Under the pieces are notes generated by a model that made no database searches, had not been told where the DNA came from, and saw only the letters and a list, made by a program, of their open reading frames with translations. A program made the position numbers and the translations under genes. Source: an uncultured Neisseriaceae bacterium (GTDB lineage Bacteria > Pseudomonadota > Gammaproteobacteria > Burkholderiales > UBA11063). Taken from it: DNA of 12,077 nt. Positions 1-6,346 of this stretch are shown here, piece after piece. The stretch lies in assembly GCA_903891375.1 (NCBI GenBank), contig CAITEL010000078.1:1-12077 (forward strand). The letters are read 5' to 3'. Position 1 is the stretch's first letter. Every line of letters begins with the position of its first letter.

Positions 1-70
1 ACATTCGCAGTTTTCAGGGAAATTTTTTCAGATAGTCAAGTTTCTCGAATAGCATCAATAAACAGCAAAT
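1..70. other. Unassigned window edge downstream of the NRPS stop
   Basis: These 70 bases follow the TGA that closes the condensation-domain frame. On the minus strand none of the three frames continues a clear condensation-domain pattern for more than a few codons. A one-base shift at the stop gives EFAVY and then another stop. It could be decayed NRPS sequence or the end of another insertion; I cannot tell which. Confidence 0.3.
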
Positions 71-199
71 TCATATGTGCGTAATATTATAATTTGCTTT
101 ATTTGCCTCAGATAGCTTATCGATAAACCATAACTGAGTTTGCATTTTAGAAGCAAATAATACTTGATCACGTGGAATAACTAATGGTTCCTTGATATT
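71..199 (-). pseudogene. NRPS condensation-domain start (3' exon of the intron-split gene)
   Basis: Reading from 199 downward gives 42 codons and then TGA at 71-73. The peptide runs NIKEPLVIPRDQVLFASK, then MQTQLWFIDKLSEANKANYN. This resembles the opening of an NRPS condensation domain, whose family pattern is an LSxxQxRLWFLxxL..Y-N-I block. The frame is exactly the one reached if the group II intron at 200-7131 is removed: codon 60 of the upstream exon (AAT) is followed directly by AAT ATC AAG. Together the exons would encode a TubC-type docking domain plus the first about 35 residues of the condensation domain. The TGA stops far short of a full domain (about 430 aa), so the gene is broken here or just downstream. 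The function is inferred from a short match, but the in-frame join supports it strongly. Confidence 0.66.
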
Positions 200-236
200 A
201 TCGAGTAGGAGGAGCCTCACGACTCCGACCTCTCAC
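200..236 (-). ncRNA. Intron B domain VI and 3' splice site
   Basis: The minus strand shows a GGAGTC / GGCTCC stem with a GTGA tetraloop (GNRA type) at about 228-211, extended by outer pairing to CCTACTC. An unpaired A near the 3' side is a candidate branch point. The sequence ends TACTCGAT, fitting the AY 3' end of bacterial group II introns. The first exon base is 199. Confidence 0.75.
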
Positions 237-268
237 ACCACCGTACGTGCGTTGTCGCATACGGCGGT
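237..268 (-). ncRNA. Intron B domain V (catalytic hairpin)
   Basis: On the minus strand ACCGCCGT pairs with ACGGTGGT with one G-U wobble. A two-base CG bulge follows the upper TGCG/CGCA stem, which is capped by ACAA. This matches the domain V of group II introns carrying this RT family, and it lies five bases after the RT stop codon, as usual. The catalytic core therefore looks intact even though the RT is not. Confidence 0.82.
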
Positions 269-273
269 TTTAA

Positions 274-954
274 TTAAATTTTAAACTTAGCAATCTTACT
301 TTCCAGATTTACTAACCCCAATTTATCAAACCAACTATTTGGCATCGCTTGATTTATAACTGGATTTAATGACAGTCGCCACCATCCTTTACTTGATATT
401 GCTAGTTTCCATGCATTTTGCACAGATACACCTAGCTCAACCATGTATTTATATATCGAGTATGTCCGTTTACGTTGTTTTAATCGGTAACATCTTAGTT
501 TACGTCGTATCCACGAATCTAATTTATTAAATACGCTTATACTAGCAGACAATCTAAAGTAGCTTATCCAACCATTTAGGTATCTGTTTAATTCTAAAAT
601 GATACTTTCCAGCTTTCTACCTCTATTTCGTTTTGTCAGTTCTCGAATTTTCTTCTTAAACTTCTCTAACGATTGTGGTGCTACCCTCAAATCTCCATCA
701 CTTCTAAAACTATAGCCTAAGAACTTCCGCTCTCTTGCCAATGCTACTGCACTTTTAGTTTTATTGACTGTAAGTTTTAAGCGAGTTGATAGAAAATTGG
801 TCATTGACTCTAACACTCGTGCCCCAGCTTGATAGCTTTTAACATAAATATTACAATCATCGGCATAACGGCAAAATTTATGCCCTCTGCTTTCTAATTC
901 CTTATCTAACTCGTCAAGCATGATATTAGATAATAACGGCGATAAGTTGCCTCC
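274..954 (-). pseudogene. ltrA: Group II intron B reverse transcriptase/maturase, C-terminal part
   Basis: The frame from 954 begins GGNLSPLLSNIMLDELDKEL, the block that follows GTPQ in group II RTs. It continues with the catalytic CRYADDC motif, the fingers/palm end (KFLGYSF), the X/maturase domain (YLNGWISYFRL) and the family-typical tail with KGWWRLS and NSWFDKLGL. It stops with TAA at 274-276, just before domain V. The first ATG in this stretch is at 921, but the coding sense clearly runs back to the intron A junction at about 955. The N-terminal part lies 5.4 kb away at 6347-6613. The segment between GIP and GTPQ (about 120 codons, with the first catalytic Asp) is absent from both parts. 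This fragment cannot act as an RT. Confidence 0.85.
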
Positions 955-990
955 GGTGAGTAAGCCAGTGGAACTTCCCCACTAGCTTCT
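955..990 (-). ncRNA. Intron A domain VI and 3' end
   Basis: The minus strand has AGCTAGTGG pairing with CCACTGGCT (one G-U pair) around a short GGAAGTT loop region. It continues as TACTCACC into the RT exon GGAGGC. This has the size and position of a group II domain VI. The branch-point A cannot be fixed by eye. Confidence 0.65.
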
Positions 991-994
991 CTTA

Positions 995-1028
995 AAACTG
1001 GACGTGAAACTCTCGCTTCATCCAGCTT
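995..1028 (-). ncRNA. Intron A domain V (catalytic hairpin)
   Basis: This is a 34-nt hairpin on the minus strand. AAGCTGGA pairs with TCCAGTTT and contains the AGC catalytic triad. A CG bulge is followed by the upper stem TGAAGC/GTTTCA with a GAGA (GNRA) loop. Length, bulge and triad fit group II domain V precisely. It starts three bases after the RT stop codon at 1032-1034. Confidence 0.85.
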
Positions 1029-1031
1029 CCA

Positions 1032-1708
1032 TCAAACAAATGACCCTTGTACTCCACGTTTCCAGTGCGCAAATAGTCGCGGTTTAGTTTCAAACATGTG
1101 CACCATAAATTGACATGCCTTTGCTTTACTATACCGAAACGTTTTATATTTATTTGTGCACCATTTTATTAGTATGAAATTTACTTGTCTCATAACAGGT
1201 TTCAATGCTGACTTGTTGAATCTACCATAGTAGTTTATCCAACCATTTAACATTGGATTTAGCCACAGGGCAACTTGTTCTAAACTCAAGTCGCTTCTGT
1301 TACGTATTCCTGTCTCTCTTATCGTTTTGCATATATCTTTCTGAGCTTCCTTGCATATCGCTGGGTTGAGACTAGAGGTAAGTTTGTTTTTTATAATAAC
1401 ATCTTACAGTTCTCCTGCGAAATTCATAGCCTAGAAACTTAAACTTCGTGTCTGGATAGTCATCTTTACGTTTACTATCTTTACAATATACTATCTTCGT
1501 TTTCTCTGGGTGCATTTCAAGACCACATTCTGCAAATCTCTGCCTAAGCTCGACCAATAATGCTTGCGCTTCAGCTTCAGTTTTACAGTGTGTTACTCCA
1601 TCATCTGCGTACCTACACCATGGTATACTTTTGTGATAAACAGTCATCCATAACATCAAATACATAATGAAGAAATAAGTTACTTAGAACTGGACTTATC
1701 AGGCCACC
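1032..1708 (-). pseudogene. Group II intron A reverse transcriptase, C-terminal half, twice frameshifted
   Basis: From 1708 the minus strand reads GGLISPVLSNLFLHYVFDV, the block after GTPQ in group II RTs. An extra base near 1650-1654 then shifts the frame to WMTVYHKSIPWCRYADDG, which carries the catalytic YADD and continues through GLEMHPEKTKIVYC and KFKFLGYEF to a TAG at 1372-1374. A second shift at an A6 run near 1385-1390 is needed to reach LNPAICKEA and the maturase domain LNPMLNGWINYYGRF, ending HWKRGVQGSFV with TGA at 1032-1034. Reassembled with 5183-5761, the protein would be about 420 aa, the usual length for this family, which lacks a C-terminal endonuclease domain. Two frameshifts, a nonsense codon in the other half and the element insertion make it non-functional. 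Confidence 0.87.
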
Positions 1709-1795
1709 TTATGCGAAGTAAAATATTATGCAAAGTAACGCCTCATCATGCTTGATAAATATAATTTTGCGATTCATTTACTTTGCATAATTTCC
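1707..1795 (+). repeat. RIT left terminal inverted repeat
   Basis: It carries three copies of the decamer TTATGC(G/A)AAG: direct at 1709-1718 and 1726-1735, inverted at 1781-1790, followed by TTTCC. The mirror end at 5067-5155 holds the same three copies at identical offsets (17 and 55 bases between copy starts). The sequence between copies is poorly conserved, which points to protein-binding sites rather than a simple duplicated end. Confidence 0.82.
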
Positions 1796-1799
1796 TAAC

Positions 1800-2813
1800 C
1801 TATTTTAATTCAGATAACCAAGAAAGCAATGCTTGATCATTATTCCAATCTGGGAGATTGCTGTCAATCAAATCAGGGTAAAGGTTTTCCATGGCTTTTC
1901 TTTTTGTCTCGGGGTCTATTTTAGCATAGATTTCTGTGGTTTTTAAATCAATATGACCAAGAAAATCGCGAATGTATATTAAATTTACCCCAGCTTGTAA
2001 TAAATGCATTGCCTTTGAGTGACGAAACATATGTGGTGTAACTTTAGGCGGCACAATCGTTGATAATTGCCTTGCAGATACAACATATTTTGAAATGATA
2101 TATGCAATACCTTCTTTTGTCAGTTTATGATATTGATGATTGATAAATACTGGATTATCATTTTTCCAAGGTTTATCCAACTTATTTTCTAAAATATAAT
2201 TTTGCAATAAAGCCAAGGTATTTTTCATAATTGGAATCCGTCTGGATTTATTACCTTTACCTGTTAATGTAAGAACAGCTGGCTCTTGCAAGATAATATC
2301 ACAAACCTTTAGATCAATTAATTCTTGCACACGTGCGCCTGAGTCATATAATACACTTAGCAATGTGAGATCACGTCTCCCATTTGGTGTATGTTTATCA
2401 GGCTGACTTAAAAGCATCTGCATGGCTTCTGGCGTAAGGTATGCCACTACTGTTTTTATTGCTTTTTTAATTGGGATAGTTGCAATCTTTTGATAATGAA
2501 ATATACCAGTTGGCTCTTCTGCCTGAATGTATCTAAAAAAGGAATGTATGGCGGCTAGTCTCTGATTTCTAGTAGAGATACTACAATGTCTATTTATTTC
2601 CAACCATTGTAAAAAATCAATTAGAAGTTCACGTGACAATGCATTCAAAGTTATTTTTTCAACTGGAATTGCCTTCATAATCTTACAATAATTAATCAAC
2701 AACTTAAATGTATCGCGATATGAATAAATAGTATTCTTGCTTACATTTTTTTGATTTGGCAGATAAATTGAAAGAAATTCAGTTAGATACTTTGCAAAAT
2801 CAGTAGGTTTCAT
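1800..2813 (-). CDS. Tyrosine recombinase RitC-like, third gene of the RIT element
   Basis: A 337-aa tyrosine (phage-type) integrase. Residues about 10-100 form an alpha-helical SAM-like DNA-binding domain, and about 125-315 the catalytic domain. The catalytic set is visible: R161 (SGARVQEL), lysines at 186-189 (TGKGNKS), H261-x-x-R264 (HMFRH), H287 (FLGHIDL) and nucleophile Y296 (TTEIYAKID). The ATG at 2813 overlaps the end of the preceding recombinase gene by 14 bases and has AAGGGG eight bases upstream, which suggests translational coupling. It ends with TAG at 1800-1802, only five bases from the left terminal repeat. Family knowledge gives the role: breaking and rejoining DNA through a 3'-phosphotyrosine link, together with its two partners. 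The division of labour among the three is not known from sequence. Confidence 0.9.
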   Translation of the reverse strand: MKPTDFAKYLTEFLSIYLPNQKNVSKNTIYSYRDTFKLLINYCKIMKAIPVEKITLNALSRELLIDFLQWLEINRHCSISTRNQRLAAIHSFFRYIQAEEPTGIFHYQKIATIPIKKAIKTVVAYLTPEAMQMLLSQPDKHTPNGRRDLTLLSVLYDSGARVQELIDLKVCDIILQEPAVLTLTGKGNKSRRIPIMKNTLALLQNYILENKLDKPWKNDNPVFINHQYHKLTKEGIAYIISKYVVSARQLSTIVPPKVTPHMFRHSKAMHLLQAGVNLIYIRDFLGHIDLKTTEIYAKIDPETKRKAMENLYPDLIDSNLPDWNNDQALLSWLSELK

Positions 2814-3786
2814 TGGTATCCCCTTGTAACTCTGGGATTATCTTTGGATAATGGGTCTCTATTTTTAATGTGATATTGGGGAACACATCTGCGGTAAGGT
2901 GAAGATAATATGCAGTTTCTTCAAATGAATTATGCCCCATATAGGTTTTAAGCACTGGAAGATAAACACTTAAATCTTTATCTTGCTCAACCCATTTTTT
3001 TAAACAATGTATAGCATAAGTATGGCGAAAGTCATGTATACGTGGACCATGTCCTCTGCCACCATGTGAAATACCAGCTCGCCATAAAAATCTACGGAAA
3101 TTATGATAAATATTAGTAAGTGTCATGGGTTTGCCATTAAGTGATGGGAGGTAATAATCTTCAGCAGCTGAACACGAATGCACTTTTTCAGAATAATCTC
3201 GACAATATTTTGTAAGACAATCAGACATCGGAACAATTCTACTGTTATCATTTTTAGATTGATGGATGGTGAGAGTACCATTTTTTAGGTCAACATCAGC
3301 TATTTTAAGAAATCGTGCTTCGGATACTCGTAGCCCACACATATATAACATACGGAATAGTACCGGCATAATGAAATGACGATATGGACACTCACAACAA
3401 TAATGACATTTATTGGTTTCTGCAAAAAAATTTTTTAGTTCATCAACAGTATAAATGTATGGCATATATTGTTTTTCTTTGGGGTAATATCTTTTTGGAA
3501 TAACATATGCTGGAACTCCAATAGAATCTAGATATACCCCAAACTGCCGGATGATTGAAGCACGTGAACATTGATTTGCTTGTGCTTCATAAGTTTTTTT
3601 GTTGCACCAATCAAGTACAATTTCTTTTGTGAGTATAGTAGTTTTCGGATATTTAGCTAATGTGAATTTATCAAAACGATTTAAATGCCCAGCTTCGGTA
3701 TCATACTTATATCCAATAGCTTTTTTAAGCTCAATATAATTTTGAATATGATTTTTAAATGGCCCAACATAAATAATATTATTCAT
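2800..3786 (-). CDS. Tyrosine recombinase RitB-like, second gene of the RIT element
   Basis: A 328-aa tyrosine recombinase if started at the ATG at 3786. That start has GGAGG nine bases upstream and overlaps the stop of the first recombinase gene by eight bases. An in-frame GTG at 3816 would add ten residues but lacks a comparable ribosome site. The N-terminal about 100 residues are a helical DNA-binding arm. The catalytic residues are R153 (CGLRVSEA), H251-x-x-R254 (HDFRHTYA), H285 (MGHNSFEE) and Y294 (TAYYLHL). A Cys/His cluster at about 127-136 (CHYCCECPYRH) sits just before the catalytic domain and could bind a metal, a feature absent from its two neighbours. The 14-base overlap with the next gene indicates one coupled operon. 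Confidence 0.9.
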   Translation of the reverse strand: MNNIIYVGPFKNHIQNYIELKKAIGYKYDTEAGHLNRFDKFTLAKYPKTTILTKEIVLDWCNKKTYEAQANQCSRASIIRQFGVYLDSIGVPAYVIPKRYYPKEKQYMPYIYTVDELKNFFAETNKCHYCCECPYRHFIMPVLFRMLYMCGLRVSEARFLKIADVDLKNGTLTIHQSKNDNSRIVPMSDCLTKYCRDYSEKVHSCSAAEDYYLPSLNGKPMTLTNIYHNFRRFLWRAGISHGGRGHGPRIHDFRHTYAIHCLKKWVEQDKDLSVYLPVLKTYMGHNSFEETAYYLHLTADVFPNITLKIETHYPKIIPELQGDTNETY

Positions 3787-5017
3787 GATTAATATCCTCC
3801 ATAAAATCCAAGGCACATTCTTTTAGTTTTTTTATATCAACTTTAAGATATACCGCTGTAGAATCAGGATCAATATGTCCTAGAATATCTGAAATAACAG
3901 AAAGTGGTGTGTCATTCTCAAGAAGCATGCTGGCCATAGTGTGCCTGAGAGAATGCATCCCACGTTTTTTATTTGAAGATGGAATATGCGCCAGCTCCAT
4001 ATATCGTTTAATTAATTGATGTAAGTGATCAGCTTCTGAAAGTGGCTCAAATGGTGCCATATGTCTCACAAAAACATATGGACTATCTATTTTGGGCCGA
4101 CCATACTTGAGGTAATCTATTACAGCCCAACCAACTTCTGAGGTTATTGGCAGAGATAATGGAACTCTTGTTTTTGACTGGATAAAAACTAATTTTTTAT
4201 CTTCCCAATGGAAATCTTTCATTTTCAGATTTTTAATATCGGTACAACGCATTCCTAGGCAACATGCTAGTAGAATTATGGCATAATCACGTTTACCTTT
4301 TGGGCTGCCTCTATCAATAGCTGCAATAAGAGCTTTTAATTCTGCTCCAGTCCATACGGACGGAATACGAACCTGCTTTCTTGCCTGAATCATTGGCATT
4401 TTTGCAGCAAAATCAATTTGTATCATGTTGATTTCTAATAGAAATCTAAAAAAGGCACGTATAGAACACATATTCTGTTCTACGGTTTTATAAGTATAAC
4501 CGGCTAAGGTTTTAAGATAATTGTGAATTAATGTCAGACTAATCGTTTTGTAATCTATTATATGCTGTGCCGCAAGATAATCCATGAATCGGGCAGATTG
4601 TTTGACGTAATGATCAACTGTAACTTTGGAGTAACTTTTATTCTCGCAGTGGGATTTAAATTGACTATTGATAGCAATTAATGATGGATCAGTAAGAATT
4701 TCTTTGTGCTTGGAGCACCGTCGTAAAATAGTATTGTGTAACTGAAAATCACCGATTACTCGTATGATACGTAATTCCTGAGTTTCTGCCTGTACAAGTG
4801 TATTATCAAAATCTTTCTCAAAAATGTGAAAATATTTTTCAATAAAATCTATCCCTAAACGTTCAGAATAAAATACTTCACCTTGTTCTTGTGCAAATTT
4901 AAGCAACATTTGCCAACGTCGTCGATAGAATTGCATAGAACCATTAGTATAACCAAGTCGTTGCATTTCTTGCTCCAGATCATGGAGCAATTCAGTCAAT
5001 GTTTTACGTTGTGTCAT
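3779..5017 (-). CDS. Tyrosine recombinase RitA-like, first gene of the RIT element
   Basis: A 412-aa tyrosine recombinase, longer than its partners because it has about 110 extra N-terminal residues before the usual helical arm (about 115-200). The catalytic domain spans about 220-405, with R257 (LGMRCTDI), K282 (IQSKTRVP), H355-x-x-R358 (HSLRHTMA), H381 (ILGHIDPD) and Y390 (TAVYLKVD). The ATG at 5017 is preceded by AGGAG at 5030-5026 on the minus strand. That ribosome site is partly inside the arm of a strong inverted repeat (5027-5069), so translation initiation may be masked. As the first of three overlapping genes, it sets expression of the trio. The complete catalytic set and uninterrupted frame suggest an active protein. 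Confidence 0.9.
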   Translation of the reverse strand: MTQRKTLTELLHDLEQEMQRLGYTNGSMQFYRRRWQMLLKFAQEQGEVFYSERLGIDFIEKYFHIFEKDFDNTLVQAETQELRIIRVIGDFQLHNTILRRCSKHKEILTDPSLIAINSQFKSHCENKSYSKVTVDHYVKQSARFMDYLAAQHIIDYKTISLTLIHNYLKTLAGYTYKTVEQNMCSIRAFFRFLLEINMIQIDFAAKMPMIQARKQVRIPSVWTGAELKALIAAIDRGSPKGKRDYAIILLACCLGMRCTDIKNLKMKDFHWEDKKLVFIQSKTRVPLSLPITSEVGWAVIDYLKYGRPKIDSPYVFVRHMAPFEPLSEADHLHQLIKRYMELAHIPSSNKKRGMHSLRHTMASMLLENDTPLSVISDILGHIDPDSTAVYLKVDIKKLKECALDFMEDINHE

Positions 5018-5025
5018 AAATATGA

Positions 5026-5030
5026 CTCCT
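5026..5030 (-). promoter_or_regulatory. RitA ribosome binding site
   Basis: AGGAG on the minus strand, eight bases before the ATG at 5017. Four of its five bases (5027-5030) are also the end of an inverted-repeat arm, so the site would be paired in a transcript that includes the whole repeat. Confidence 0.75.
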
Positions 5031-5069
5031 AAAATAATTATCAGCTTAAATGCTGTTATTATTTTAGGA
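5027..5069 (-). promoter_or_regulatory. Leader hairpin overlapping the RitA ribosome binding site
   Basis: Perfect 12-base arms, TCCTAAAATAAT at 5027-5038 and ATTATTTTAGGA at 5058-5069, enclose an inner CAGC/GCTG pair at 5042-5045 and 5052-5055. In the minus-strand RNA the hairpin ends at the RitA start and takes up most of AGGAG. It also abuts the right terminal repeat, so transcripts entering from outside the element would contain it whole. Sequestration of the transposase start in read-through RNA is known for IS10 and IS50; the same role here is inference. Confidence 0.6.
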
Positions 5070-5155
5070 TATTATGCGAAGTAAAATGTGATAAAATAAC
5101 GGAATTAATGTGGGAAGCGTGAATTACTTTGCATAATCACTTTCTTCGCATAAGG
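5067..5155 (-). repeat. RIT right terminal inverted repeat
   Basis: The mirror of 1707-1795. The decamer is present as TTATGCGAAG at 5072-5081, CTTTGCATAA at 5127-5136 and CTTCGCATAA at 5144-5153. Each coordinate sums with its left partner to the same value (6862), so the spacing is exactly conserved while the DNA between copies differs. Confidence 0.82.
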
Positions 5156-5159
5156 CGGT

Positions 5160-5179
5160 TTATGCAAAGCTTTGCATAA
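5160..5179. repeat. 20-bp perfect palindrome outside the RIT right repeat
   Basis: TTATGCAAAG followed directly by CTTTGCATAA. It uses the same decamer as the terminal repeats but head to head, and has no counterpart outside the left end. It lies between the element end and the RT sequence that resumes at 5183. It may be a crossover site, part of the true element end, or a scar of an earlier event. Confidence 0.75.
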
Positions 5180-5182
5180 TGA

Positions 5183-5761
5183 CCCCTGCGGTGTCCCGCA
5201 GGTGCGACTGATAATGCTTCCATCTGGCATCTGCATTGGAGCAGTCAACCATCTTTCTATGTAAAGTAATATCCACTTATTTTCTGTATGCTTTCTGACA
5301 GCTTTCATCAATAGTTCATGATTTATGTTGTCAAATAAACCTTTAATATCAAACTCTAGTACTCAGTTGTAATACCAACATCTCTGCCTAGTTATTCCAA
5401 CTGCGTCTAATGCCGATTTATTCGGACGATAACCGTACGAATCTTGCAAAAAGTACGGTTCAACACATGGTTCGAATGCAAGTTTAATTGCCATTTGCGC
5501 CACTCTATCTGACACCGTTGGTACACCTAACATTCTTGTTCCACCCTGCTTCTTGGGTATTGCTACTCCTTTAACTGCAGGTGGGAAGTATGTACCCGAA
5601 GATAATCTATTCCACAGTTTATATAAATTTTCCGATAAGTTTTCTTCAAAATCAATTATCGATTCTTGGTCTACACCAGCAGAACCTTTATTTGCTTTTA
5701 CTAGATGAAACTCTTTCCACACTAACACCTTTGGAATATCAAATGGTTTTGTTTTATCCAT
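5183..5761 (-). pseudogene. Group II intron A reverse transcriptase, N-terminal half, with nonsense codon
   Basis: It starts with ATG at 5761 behind AAAGGATG. MDKTKPFDIPKVLVWKEF and VKANKGSAGVDQ are the RT0/RT1 region; VAIPKKQGGTRMLGVPTVSD and SYGYRPNKSALDAV follow. TGA at 5363-5365 then replaces what is normally Trp: the frame runs CWYYN-stop-VLEFDIKGLFDNINHELL, whereas the family reads YDWVLEFDIKG. The frame continues through the first catalytic Asp (FDIKGLFDN), YIERWLTAPMQMPDG and SRTCGTPQG to 5183, where the RIT element begins. The rest of the gene is at 1032-1708. The N-terminal fragment alone has no YADD and cannot polymerise. Confidence 0.88.
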
Positions 5762-6346
5762 AATTTCATCCTTTATTCAAGTTGGATAATAAATAAAACT
5801 TGTTTAACACTGCTTCTTTGCTCCATTCCCATTACAGAAACTTCATCACTACTACAAGCAGTTCCGCCATAGTTTTTGGCATCGGTACTCTCACTCTTAG
5901 GTTGGTCACCCTTGAGTTTCTCCCTTCTTTCGAGGTGTCACCACCCCTACTTGGCTCATCCAAACGACTACTTCCTGCAGTTCCCTACAAAAGCCCAGAC
6001 TAAGCTCACGCCTCCTGCACACCGAACACCACCTACGCAGTAATCAGGTTCCTCGTAGATTTATCCCACCGCCCCACAAACAGCAGTGGTTTTGATGTTA
6101 CTTAGGCTTTACGATGACTCAACAGAGGTTCAGTTTCATTCGTCTTCCTAGCCCATACCTTGCCAGATTTCTTTCAATCAGACTTTCTTCAACGCTCACG
6201 ACCATCGCTCTTTACGACAGCCGCTTGAAGTGGTTTGATACCTGCACCTGAATGCCGATACCGGAGGGTCGATTCCTCCATCTTCTGTAGAGCTTATGCT
6301 CAATTTATGCAGCTATTGATGCTTTCATTGTGCGCCTGCAGCGCAC
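5762..6346 (-). ncRNA. Intron A 5' ribozyme region (domains I-III and IV entry)
   Basis: This 585-nt stretch between the GTGCGC 5' end and the RT start is non-coding on the minus strand but rich in short GC stems. It carries the conserved string GTAGTAGTGATGAAGTTTC, with GGGAATGGAGC close by, found before RT genes in this type of group II intron. GTGCGC at 6346 can pair with GCGCAC eleven bases on, giving a stem at the very 5' end. TTGAG at 6122-6118 could act as EBS1, because the 5' exon ends CTCAA. Plus-strand open frames inside it are incidental. Confidence 0.72.

Larger units (their letters stand above)
1707..5182 (-). mobile_element. Recombinase-in-trio (RIT) element inserted in the intron A RT gene
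   Basis: Three overlapping minus-strand tyrosine recombinase genes lie between matching ends, the organisation that defines RIT elements. The flanks are the two halves of one RT gene: ...TCGTPQG ends at 5183 and (G)GLISPVLSN begins at 1708-1703, so the element sits inside the GTPQGG motif. The symmetric ends are 1707-1795 and 5067-5155. A further 27 bases (5156-5182), including a 20-bp palindrome, separate the right end from the RT sequence and also belong to neither RT half. A short GG target repeat is possible but cannot be proved, because G runs meet at both junctions. All three recombinases retain their catalytic residues, so this looks like the youngest and most intact layer of the nest. 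Confidence 0.85.
955..6346 (-). mobile_element. Inner group II intron (intron A), inserted in the RT gene of intron B
   Basis: On the minus strand it starts with GTGCGC at 6346 and ends at about 955-957 after domains V and VI. Its 5' flank is RQLGIPQ of the intron B RT and its 3' flank is GGNLSPLLSN of the same RT, so its 3' exon is the conserved GTPQ^GG codon block. It carries an RT of a different family (WVLEFDIKGLFDNI, CRYADDG, LNPMLNGWINYYGRF), itself split by a 3.5-kb recombinase element. Without that insertion the intron is about 1.9 kb, a normal length. The exact 3' end is uncertain by one or two bases, because the AC end (956) and the in-frame exon start (954) differ slightly. Confidence 0.82.

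Noticed and set aside
3787..3816. GTG start for the middle recombinase
   Set aside because: The ATG at 3786 has a GGAGG at ideal distance and gives the usual short overlap with the preceding gene.
1707..5182. Repeated decamers considered as a CRISPR or iteron array
   Set aside because: The copies are ten bases long, inverted about the element centre and confined to its ends, which is a transposon-end layout.
5363..5365. TGA read as tryptophan (alternative genetic code)
   Set aside because: TGA is also the natural end of RitB and of the intron A RT, Trp is encoded by TGG elsewhere, and the same RT carries frameshifts.
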